From assembly GCF_036417845.1 (NCBI RefSeq), contig NC_089981.1, positions 22,836,001-22,900,000 of the forward strand: 64,000 nt of DNA. Direction: 5' to 3'. Of the stretch, positions 12,801 to 20,734 are shown in pieces. The notes under the pieces are model-generated. The model was not told the origin of the DNA and did no database searches. It was given only the letters and a program-made list of their open reading frames with translations. Each line of letters begins with the position of its first letter. Position 1 is the stretch's first letter. This DNA comes from Apteryx mantelli (taxonomy: Eukaryota; Chordata; Aves; Apterygiformes; Apterygidae). A program made the position numbers and the translations under genes.

Positions 12801-13508
12801 ACTACCTGGTTTGGAATACCCCCTGTGATTCATATGATACAATTGTAGCCACATGTGTATGCAGCTTTCTCCTTCAGTCATGGCTGGGTCTGCCCTTTAA
12901 GTGTTTGATCTGGTATATTTAACATCCGTCTGTGCTGGGATTATGAAAGGAATCTAAGGAAGCTGAGCTTGTAGAACTCACTGGGTTGTTTTTTGGTTTT
13001 TGTTTTTTTTTAGTCAGACTTTAATAATAACTGTCTTACCATAATATCCTAGTCAATGCAATGAATTTTAAAAGCATGTTGCATTAAACCAATGCTCTGT
13101 CAAATGAGCTCATCACTACTCATTAGCTCCAGCAGTGGCTCTTCTACATATTATTCCAAACTCCTCACAGGAGCTCTGTACCTAATTTCTTCCTCTCTGG
13201 TGTATACCGACTTCTAGCACAGAGTAATGTTACCTTTTCTCCTTGTTAACAGATACTCTGCAGAGGCCAATTCTTTGGAGCACAGCTGTTCCTGCTGCAG
13301 GGAAGCAAAAACTAGTGTGAGGGCAGTGGAACTGAAATGCCCCACTGGGCACTCAATAACACATAAGTATGTGTATGTGGAAAGCTGCAGTTGTCAAGAA
13401 ACTGAATGTGACATCTCAAAGTCCAAAGAATCCACAAGCTCAGAAGAAAATGACAAGGAGAGGGCTCTGAGCCGTATCAAGAGGGCTATCAGCTTAACAT
13501 CAAAATGA
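1..13508 (+). CDS. MUC2: MUC2 gel-forming mucin, 3' part of gene (18 exons, 5'-truncated by window)
   Basis: The joined coding sequence of the 18 exons listed below is 3123 nt: 1040 codons plus stop, with every exon phase fitting the next. Domain order from visible residue 1: Thr/Ser/Pro-rich mucin domain (1 to about 265), VWC-like cysteine module (275-332), VWD4 (333-480), C8 (about 535-604), TIL (605-663), VWC-type modules (664-912) and CK knot (913-1000), then a Ser/Glu-rich basic tail. MUC2 rather than MUC5AC/5B is chosen because of the GDPH site, the block SCPRTLIVRHETQEV, the ALPYKK and NIHNQLISS blocks and the CCWHWECDC end of the pre-D4 module, all of which match mammalian MUC2 as I know it. 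The product is a secreted goblet-cell glycoprotein: its CK knot dimerises the C-termini and the PTS domain carries O-glycans. The N-terminal D1-D3 half lies upstream of the window. Introns of more than 300 nt (after residues 274, 332, 415, 544, 604, 733, 768, 782, 823, 856, 899 and 955) show no other gene, only simple sequence. Confidence 0.93.
2030..2204 (+). CDS. MUC2: MUC2 exon: VWC-like module before D4
   Basis: Visible residues 275-332, phase 0 in and 1 out. The acceptor follows a very long CT-rich tract (about 1978-2029), the donor is GATT|GTAAGT. It contains a WWPCNC start and ends CCWHWECDC, the signature of the module just N-terminal of D4 in MUC2. It is equivalent to ovomucin exon 31 (178 nt). 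Confidence 0.93.
2791..3038 (+). CDS. MUC2: MUC2 exon: VWD4, first half with GDPH cleavage motif
   Basis: Visible residues 333-415. It begins YCTGWGDPHY: the GDPH tetrapeptide (bases 2808-2819) is the autocatalytic Asp-Pro cleavage site known in MUC2 and MUC5AC. NCTYVLVEE and the IDNYHC block follow. Acceptor TTTGTAG|G, donor GAG|GTATTG. It pairs with ovomucin exon 32 (251 nt), which lacks GDPH. Confidence 0.95.
4230..4413 (+). CDS. MUC2: MUC2 exon: VWD4, second half
   Basis: Visible residues 416-476, phase 0 in, 1 out. It contains AVALPYKKFGLTVYESGIN and SFSIRMPY, the beta-sheet core of VWD4, and an NNT sequon near the end. Donor TGTG|GTAAGG. The length (184 nt) is identical to ovomucin exon 33. 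Confidence 0.95.
4546..4750 (+). CDS. MUC2: MUC2 exon: end of VWD4, linker and start of C8
   Basis: Visible residues 477-544. It opens GTCTNNTADDC, the end of D4, then a linker with a short Thr/Pro stretch (GPSTTTGQ) and SICQLLLG, which begins C8. Acceptor TTTTAG|GT, donor GAAG|GTAGAT, phase 2 out. Confidence 0.9.
5353..5531 (+). CDS. MUC2: MUC2 exon: C8 domain
   Basis: Visible residues 545-604. CHKLV, YYAACVFDSC, LQIYAATCADQ and VCIDWRSHTNGVC are the ordered cysteine motifs of a C8 domain. The acceptor is TTTCTAG|C; the donor GCT|GTAAGT is a perfect consensus. The length of 179 nt equals ovomucin exon 35. Confidence 0.95.
6166..6235 (+). CDS. MUC2: MUC2 exon: TIL domain, first part
   Basis: Visible residues 605-627. 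CPAYKEYRACGP is the typical start of a trypsin-inhibitor-like cysteine-rich domain after C8. Phase 1 in and 2 out; donor CAAG|GTAAAA. The 70-nt length is identical to ovomucin exon 36. Confidence 0.9.
6566..6672 (+). CDS. MUC2: MUC2 exon: TIL domain, second part
   Basis: Visible residues 628-663. A Gln/Asn-rich stretch is followed by VEGCFCPNGTM and VCVKTC, which complete the TIL. Acceptor CACACAG|T, donor TGTG|GTGAGT. It is 15 nt (five codons) shorter than its ovomucin counterpart, exon 37. Confidence 0.92.
6832..6863 (+). CDS. MUC2: MUC2 32-nt microexon
   Basis: Visible residues 664-674, CVGLDNKPRE. Acceptor TTTCACAG, donor GAG|GTATAT. A 32-nt exon with the same phases exists at the same place in ovomucin (61078-61109), which supports it. 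A G-quadruplex-type run begins about 30 nt downstream. Confidence 0.88.
6895..6920 (+). repeat. G-run cluster (G-quadruplex-type) beside the MUC2 microexon
   Basis: Runs of 7, 6, 3 and 4 guanines separated by A, ACA and AT, starting about 30 nt after the donor of the 32-nt exon. Confidence 0.8.
7044..7221 (+). CDS. MUC2: MUC2 exon: VWC-type module
   Basis: Visible residues 675-733. VDCKDCICLEGG is followed by NSEDPCCPIITC, the CxxCxC and CCxxxC pattern of a von Willebrand C module. Acceptor GATAACAG, donor TGCA|GTGAGT. The length of 178 nt equals ovomucin exon 39. Confidence 0.94.
7825..7929 (+). CDS. MUC2: MUC2 exon: cysteine module after VWC
   Basis: Visible residues 734-768. CNTSLCTTKPPKCKLGFEV then GQCCPVYQC. 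Acceptor TTTTCAG, donor TGTG|GTAAGT, phase 1 both ends. The length of 105 nt equals ovomucin exon 40. Confidence 0.94.
8541..8581 (+). CDS. MUC2: MUC2 41-nt exon
   Basis: Visible residues 769-782, SKRVCVHENAEFL. Acceptor TTTAACAG, donor TTG|GTAAGT. It matches ovomucin exon 41 in size and phase and starts the next VWC-type module. Confidence 0.88.
9247..9369 (+). CDS. MUC2: MUC2 exon: VWC-type module
   Basis: Visible residues 783-823, 41 codons, phase 0 both ends. KCQNCFCTNEV and CEHVPCDTYC are VWC cysteine spacings. Acceptor TTTATAG, donor CCA|GTAAGT. Same length as ovomucin exon 42. Confidence 0.94.
9804..9902 (+). CDS. MUC2: MUC2 exon: end of VWC-type module
   Basis: Visible residues 824-856, phase 0 both ends. 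GECCGKCVQTKCV closes the module. Acceptor ATATCTAG, donor AGT|GTAAGT. The ovomucin counterpart is expected beyond the window. Confidence 0.92.
10598..10726 (+). CDS. MUC2: MUC2 exon: last VWC-type module
   Basis: Visible residues 857-899, 43 codons. PGEFKNDPYNNCTVYSC and VNIHNQLISS closely match mammalian MUC2 at this point. Acceptor CTTGCAG, donor CCT|GTAAGT. Confidence 0.95.
11395..11434 (+). CDS. MUC2: MUC2 40-nt exon before the cystine knot
   Basis: Visible residues 900-912, GTVTLLPNGCCKTC with the last codon split. Acceptor TTTTTTTCAG, donor ACAT|GTAAGT. Confidence 0.92.
11731..11860 (+). CDS. MUC2: MUC2 exon: CK (cystine knot) domain, first part
   Basis: Visible residues 913-955. PCSVRQRK, the GC of QGCHS, and CEGTCGTFS give the first knot cysteines. 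Acceptor CCCCACAG|GT, donor CTCT|GTAAGT, phase 2 out. CK knots dimerise gel-forming mucins tail to tail in the endoplasmic reticulum. Confidence 0.94.
13253..13508 (+). CDS. MUC2: MUC2 terminal exon: CK knot end, basic tail and stop
   Basis: Visible residues 956-1040. HSCSCCREAKTS, VELKCP and VESCSCQETEC complete the CK knot. About 35 more residues follow, rich in Ser, Glu and Lys and including SRIKR at 13470-13484. The stop TGA is at 13506-13508. The acceptor follows TTGTTAACAG. Confidence 0.95.
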
Positions 13509-13755
13509 AGGGGAAAAAACTAACAGCACTCAAGTAAAGGGACTATGCAACTATTCTCATCTTCCTTGACTAGTTCAGAACTTTGCTTTTCCCAGTTACT
13601 GTATCCTGTGTGTTCTCTGATTATTTTTAACAATGCTGTAATTTATTTGTGTGCAAAAGTAAGGGGAACTTTCTTCCAAGTGTATAGTCTTTTGAGTCCA
13701 TTTGTAATCAGCTTATTTGTTCTGAATGATTAAAAGCACATTTCAAAAATTTGGG
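13509..13755 (+). other. MUC2: MUC2 3' untranslated region (approximate end)
   Basis: AT-rich sequence with no retained frame, running from the stop codon to about 20 nt past the ATTAAA signal. The end is inferred, not seen. Confidence 0.7.
13729..13734 (+). terminator. MUC2: MUC2 poly(A) signal ATTAAA
   Basis: ATTAAA, the commonest variant of AATAAA, lies 221 nt after the stop codon. A GT-rich stretch follows at about 13752-13780. No AATAAA occurs between the stop codon and this site. Confidence 0.75.
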
Positions 13756-16700
13756 TTTTGTGCTTATTCGTGTGCTGTCTTGATGACCTTCAGTTTTAAA
13801 AGAGAAGGAAAGTTCTTCAAGCTGCAGGAAGTCAACAGACATACTTTCTAAATCTCTTGAGCATCAATCTGTGGCTCCTTAAAACCTAAAATACATGAAG
13901 GTCTTGTCTGGAGAGGACCCAGCATGTTAGGTGGACAGTACTTGATGCTCTCTGCCAGACAAGCAGAAGATAGATAAAGCATCGTGATGTGATACAAGTG
14001 ACTTTAAGAAACTTTCGCTGTAGTTCAGCACCAAATTGTTTTTTAGCAAGGTTGTGTGTGTTTTAGTGCTGTCTCAAGGGCTGCTTTTTTTCATCACAAT
14101 TACACATTTTCACTGAGAAGATAGTTCCTCTGCTGTGAGAGTACGAGGTTCATTCACGGGGTTTGAATTTTGAGGGATGCATAGTTAATAAAATAGGAGG
14201 AGGACTCCAAATTCATACCTTTGCAAAACAGATGTCCATCTCTGAGCTAGTCATCCTAGGCTTCTTTACAGCAAATGGAAAGAAATAGCCATTTTGGGCA
14301 TTCATTGATCTCATACTAAAGGAGATATCCTAAGGAGATTAGCTGGATTACATTCTAAAGTGCCTATTTTATCTGACCTGACTGTACAGGGAGCTGAAGG
14401 AGATTAGCTGAGATGGACATCTATCTTGAAGACATCTGAAGTATAGTGAGAGTAGTCCACACCTTCTGTGTGTGAAAATTGCATTTAGCATTATTTTTGT
14501 CTCTGTTAATGAACACTAATTTGTGTCTTACCTTTCTGAGAGCTTAAACCTCTTTGAGTCACAGCCAACCTAAATGCAAGCATCTTTGCTAAATAAAGTG
14601 GTAGAATTTTTGGCACTGGAGACATACTGTGGATTCAGAGCACATTTTTTCATGTGAAAAAAGAGCTCTTTATGCTGTTTTCTCCTTCCTTTCTGTATGT
14701 ATCTTCCATTCAGTGCTACTGTTTGCCCTGCCAAGTGTGTTGCAGCTTAGAAGGCAGACATCAGTAGGAAGCACAGAAAATGAAACACAAGAAGTGTTTC
14801 ATTTTCAGAATACTGTCATTAGAGAACTAATGTCTGCGGAGGAGGAGAAGTAGCCGATCCAAGAGGAAGGAAGTTTTCACTTTAAAAAGCAAGCTCCAGA
14901 ACTACTGAAGCATGGTTTCTGCTTCAGTCTGGGTTTCTAAGGATTTATATCTCTAGGTCATCTATGAGATGTGACAGAAGCTTTTCTCTTGAGGCATTTA
15001 GAAGTCACTCTCATGTGTGGATTCTTTGTTGTCTAAAAATTTGTGTACTGATACTACAGTCTACTTTCCCCTGAGTCATATGTAAAGACCACTTGGCTCA
15101 AAACCTGTCAATGTTTAGCTGTTTTTTGAGATCATCATTTTTGCAGTGAGCACTATACTTATACTGAAAACCAAAATCTCCATTGTTTCATTCTTTGTTC
15201 CTGTTTTATCATCTGTATTGGCTCTTTCTGCCCTTCTAGTGAAGGGCAAGCTAACTCTAAATAAGGAAGTTAAATGATCTGCTGTAAAAGTCAGTAGAGC
15301 TGCAGATTTTGGCTTTGCCACTATAGGGCAGTCTGTGGCTAAGAATGTAAAGTTACTTCAAAGACAAAAAGCAGGCTGCTTTACAGAGGGGAGATTGTAC
15401 ACTGCCAAGAATTTTACCTCTGAGAAGAATGAGTGCTGATGTTTCCCCGGAGACTCTTGTATGCTCTTAGTAAGCATTGGGAAAACCTGTTCTGATGGGT
15501 TTACAGGCATGCACAGCATGATGTTGCTTGCAGTGCTCTGGATTATAGCAACCCCTTCAGTTTTGCTACTGGGTCAGTGCTGCCCATAATCAGGTTCCCA
15601 AGTGGGTATTGTGAGAGTATTCTTAGTTATAGGTGCTTGGCTGTTCCAGGTCAAACTGTACATGTCAAACCTCCACCCCTTTCTGTGCTCTTGGTCACCT
15701 CAGAAGTTTGCAGTTCAGTTCACACCTGTATTTCCATTGGAACTGGATGACAAAATTGAGCAGAGTAAACTTTATGCCCAGCGGAGAAATCCACAAAGAA
15801 CCTTTCAAAGAGAAATTTCTGTAAGATATGCCCAAAAAGAAGGGAAACAATTGCTGGAAGAGAGCCTTCCCTCCAAATCTGAAAGCACAGTTGCTCAGCC
15901 AAGAGATTCCTTCTCTCCAAGTTTTATACCCCTACATAAAAAAGAATCTCTGTCCCTAGGAGGAGTCCATTATATCCACTTAGACATTCCTACAAATGTT
16001 CTTCACCTACAGAGAACACCCTTTCTAGTAATGCTGTGATAGAAAAACAAGCTTTGCTACTTCATGCTAGGCATTACTTCTGTGCTAGGCAAGTGACTGG
16101 GAGTCCTGCCTTTTGGTAAATTGAGCTGGTCCTTTCTGGCAACCCTGAGAGATGGAGTTAGGGCTCCCTCATATGGAGGGGTCCTAGGAAAGGAAAGAAG
16201 TTGTAACTGAAGAAGTTGTAACACTACGAAGAGTGCAGTGGTGGCAGTGAGCAGCACTCTTCCTCCTTCTCATAACTCTCTTGAAAGAAAATGGAGACCT
16301 GCCCTCCATCACATGGAGTTTTTTGGTTCTTAAATTCAAGCAGGAGCTCTTGGGTCTGTAGACCACAAGCTCAACCCCACCTGGAAAACCCAAGGGAGCA
16401 ATTGAAGAAATCTCTCACAAGGTAGTGCCAGACATTTAGGGGCCGCAGAGGAGACGGTGGAATCTTCTGATCCCAGTGCCTTTTTTCCCACTTGCAGTCC
16501 CAGGCAGGGCCCACTGCAAGGGTCACTGACAAGGATGTTGGAAGGAAATGGAATTGACTTCCTCTGTCCTCCAGGATTTTCTCCATCCTCCAGGAATTTC
16601 TCTCCAGGATCTAGCAAGAAGGGAACAGTAGCAACAGCCCCAGCAGAGCTCAGCTGTGTGGCAGAGTTGCTAAAACACTGGCATGGGTCCATGTCAAAAA

Positions 16701-19080
16701 GCTGTGTTCCTCTCCTCTCAGACTTTTTCTCCAACTTCCCGCTTCCCTTTTTGTCAAAGGACTTCCTTTTGGTTTGTTTCTTTGCTTTTTCATCTTCAGT
16801 TACTTAGCAGTTCTGGCTTTGCCCTGAAAAAGGAGGAAGCCTTCTTGTGAGGCAGATGGAACCTCTACCCAAAAAGCCCAGGGCCCTAGCTCTTGCTCTA
16901 CAAGAGCTGCTCAGTTTGGCCTCACTTTGGTGCACTGTCCCTAAGTGAGAGGTGAGCAATTTACCTAAGCATGGGGTTTGACCATGTCCCTGAGTAGTGC
17001 AGTCCTTCAACCTGCTTGGCCATTCTGGTGAACAAAAAACAAATATCGTGGCCCTATTGCTGCCTTCCCCAAAGGAGGGAAGGGCAGGCACTAGCAGCCT
17101 GATATATCCCAAGCACAGGCTGGAGCTAGGATCCATGATTATTGCCTTGGTTGCAGGAGGCTGTGATTTTGAGTCCATGTCTCAGGTGCATGCTCCTCCA
17201 AGGTGGCCTGAAGCTCAAGAAATCCTTCCCAAGCAGCTGCAGTCTTACAGGAAAGTCCTCATGGCATGCAGCCTGCTGTAGGAGACCACTGCCGAAAGCT
17301 GAGGCAAACCTGAGTGGGTTGGCTGCAGCTCAGACAGGCTGCCGTCGCCATGCAAGGTAAGAGCACTGCTGCTGGGGGTTCCAGTGCAGCAAAAAAAAAG
17401 GAAAAGGACATCGCCCTGTTGTTATGGGTTCTGAGATGCATTGTGAGCTGCCTGATGCAGGTTACAGGCTGGGAGGGTGGCGACTGTGGCATGCACCTCA
17501 TCCGTGGAAGCATGTGGGTTTAATTCCTAATTGTAGTCTTCCCCAAGGTAATTTGAAGCTCAAACTATTTCTTCCTAATTATCTAGAGATGCATTAGAAA
17601 CTTCATGTTGTTCATATGACTCTACAGGAATGCAGTGAGAATTTTCATCTGAAGTTAAAAAGGAACCCTCAGAAGATTTTCTGATAAAGTGAGGGTGGCT
17701 GTTTTATCAAGAATTACTGGACAAGTGTTTCAAGAACACCGATGGCAGAATGAAAAAGGCTTGTTAGCAACATGGAAAAATCACTGCTGCTATCTGTGGT
17801 GAGGTGAATGGGATTCAGAAGGAGGGAAGAAAGCCACATACAAAACAAGAACAAACCTCTCCAAAAAAATACAGGGTAGGGATTTGTGATCTAATAATTA
17901 TCTTGTTTAATGATGTAACTATATATTATGATATTATCATTTTGTGCTCTAGAAGGGGAAAGGGAAGACAAAATTTTCACTATGTTTACTGTTGGAATGC
18001 ACTTTGTTAAACTATGCTTCACTGAACTAAGCACAACCAACTGCACATAAGCCCCAATCGAAGGACATCAGCAAAGGCAAAGCCGTATGTAAATAAGCAT
18101 GTAGTTACAGTGCTTGTTACACACTGTTTAAACTTTTGTAGCACAAGCTAACTCATATACTGTGAAAGAGAGGAGGCAGAAATAAACTTATAAGCTTGAA
18201 AATCATAGGAAGGAAAATTCTTGCAGACTTTAGGTCCCGGAAAAACTGAAATACAGGAAATTGTTTATCAGTGCTACTGTTATTTAAATACATTTCATCT
18301 CCCAGCAGAAGCTTTAGGGGGTGTTTTAAAGGAGAACAAACTCTTCAAGGTAAACATTCTTCTGCCTAAGCCAAATTTTCTAAATTAACTCAGTCTTTTC
18401 AGGATGCCTAAACTTCTATGCTATTAACTGGCAACTTCCCGAACAAAATTCCGACCAGACTATATATGCCTTGTTGCCAACCATTAATGTAGATGATATA
18501 AACATATTTTTTTAAGTTTCAATTTTAAAAAAATCTGATGGGTTCAAACTGGACTTTCTTTAAACTTTCAGTTTTTCAACAGTCAAATATAAAAATGCTT
18601 CAATTATTTTCACAGACTTGTCTCTGGAGCAGTGAAAAACACTACTTGTAATTTTTTCTTATTCTAAGATTTGAACTTTAAGAAAACCCACCAAATGTAG
18701 CAGAATTCATCATGGAGTTTTGATACTGCTTTAGTGCAACAACTTCCATGTTGGAATGTATTTCTGTTGCAGACCGATGTAAAGCTAGGAAAGGCTTTAT
18801 GTAGCCTTTTTCTCTGCTTTTGGCTAGCCTCCTCTCCACATTTCACAAAAAATGGGGTTTTCCCTACTGCCATCATTCCACAAGCTTCTTTAATTCCAGG
18901 AAATCATAGGTCTTCCAGTGTATAAGCAATTCCATTTCAATAGGAATGATTTTGGTTGGATGCTGTTTTTATGCTGGAGAGCAGATCCATATTTAAGCTG
19001 AATGAAGGTCTAAACGCTTTAAAATGTTCTATTGCTTCTTAGTGTGCTTTGTATGTATATAAAGTATGTATGTATACATA

Positions 19081-19130
19081 TAGATACACACACACGTGTG
19101 TGTGTGTATCTATATATATAAACATTAGTA
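19081..19130. repeat. CA/GT/TA microsatellite, near-palindromic
   Basis: An alternating CA run passes directly into a GT run, flanked by GATA/TATC and followed by TATATATA. The CA and GT arms can pair as a hairpin with a one-unit slip. Confidence 0.8.
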
Positions 19131-19408
19131 GACAAAGATTAGGTTGTAAGAATCATTCTGGAAACTTGTTCCTGGTTATACCAGGTGGTGTATTTGGCAG
19201 GTAAAATCTTTTCATTTGCTTTGAGGGCTAAACAGAGGGACTAGTCCTGAGAGCCTAATTCAGCTAGTCACACAAATGCTAATCTTTGCACGTAGCAGGA
19301 GGTACTGCCTGATGTTACAAAGGCAGTTTATTATCTCAATCTGAGCTAATTAGAAGCATCAAAGATTTTTAAATTGTGCAAGGATTAACGAGTATGTGGG
19401 GAGTCAGG

Positions 19409-19535
19409 TCAGGAAGAAACTTTGGATACTATGGGAAGCAACATATGTAAAACACCCTGTCTGGCAGAAATCAGGAAGAAACTTTGGATACTATGGGAAG
19501 CAACATATGTAAAACACCCTGTCTGGCAGAAATCA
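19409..19535. repeat. 62-bp exact tandem duplication
   Basis: The unit starting TCAGGAAGAAACTTTGGAT at 19409 is repeated without a visible difference from 19471. It lies in intergenic DNA with no coding frame, and looks like a recent local duplication or an assembly artefact. Confidence 0.9.
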
Positions 19536-20698
19536 AGTAGAGGAAAAGTTTGGCAGTGCTGGGGTTGAGAAGGAGCACCTTTGCTTCGTGTAGCTCTCTT
19601 TCAAGCAGTAACAAAAGGCAACAGGCATGTGACCTAGAGACGTGTCTTTGCACACAGTGCCTGACACATGACCCAGCAGTGGAATTTCAATAGCCTGTCC
19701 CTTTGGACTACATTAACTGAGCGCTCCCTGCACTCTGTGGTGTCTACTAACGCGGCTTCCACCTTCTGTAATTTGTACCTAGGGAAATTCACTTCTCTCT
19801 ACCAGCTTATGTTTCATGGGAGTCTTTCCTCTCACTTTAATGCACTCCTCATTAAGCTCAGAGGAAGCTGCCCGCTTTGCGATAGCCTAAGTGCTGTCCT
19901 GCTAGCGTGGGGAACTGCAGAAGCAGACATACTTCATGGTCTTCCTAGTTGTTAATCATCAGCCTCTTGACAGCTGGAGCTGTATGCTCAAGTCTTCTTC
20001 CTTCTTAAAAACATGGGGAGCCTGAACTAAACACAGCACACCCATGTGGCACTAAGCAGCAGCTAGCTATCGGATGGCTAATACTAACTCCCACAACATG
20101 CTAAGCAGAGGCCTGGAGAAAGACTGTGGCCTCATAGTCTTTTTTTTTTTTTTTTTCCCCTTCCTCTCTCTGGATAGTTACTTGGATTTAAAAGAAAATT
20201 AGTATTTAGCCATTTAGAAAACTGCTTTGATTTTAGTGGCTACAAGTGTTCAAGGCATATCAGAATGCCATAGTGCCCAAGGAAAGCTCTAAAACTTGGA
20301 CGGCAGAGAAGAGTTAGCTACTGTGAAATGTCGTAGTTCGTGCCGAACCAGGCATTACCTCATGGATCCAAAAGGAATGCTCCAAAAGAATTTTGGATCA
20401 GGCCCCCTTGAATAGTAAGATAGTGTAAGTCCAATTTAGGAAACAAAACAGGCCAGGGTGGGTTAGCTTCTCCCCTCGGGCTGCTCCTCTGCCCCTTCTC
20501 TCTGCCTTTCTTGTGGCTTGCAGTGGTTTTCAGTCATGGTGGACATGATTACTGAGTATGTAATTACAGGGCTATGAGGACTTCAGTATGAAGTACGCAG
20601 TGGCCTTTTCTGACTTGTCTTGGCATTCATGAAGGTAGAAATGGCTGTAAGAAAAAGAGGTGGAATCTGCTCCAGCCTGAAAGCCCAAAAGCTCTAAT

Positions 20699-20702
<4 letters not shown>

Positions 20703-20731
<29 letters not shown>
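20703..20731. repeat. Poly-A tract (29 A)
   Basis: Uninterrupted A run in intergenic DNA. No retrogene body or target-site duplication is evident upstream. Confidence 0.9.

Positions 20732-20734
<3 letters not shown>

Noticed and set aside
14592-14597. AATAAA in the spacer as the MUC2 poly(A) signal
   Set aside because: It lies more than 1 kb past the stop codon; the ATTAAA with GT-rich sequence at 13729 is nearer. A minor distal site cannot be excluded.
15602-16039. Plus-strand open frame of 145 codons in the intergenic region
   Set aside because: No recognisable domain, the initial residues give no proper signal or start context, and no splice or poly(A) pattern supports a gene. Compatible with chance in a GC-richer stretch.
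20640-20731. Processed retrogene ending in a poly-A tail
   Set aside because: The 29-A run has no gene-like sequence or target-site duplication in front of it.
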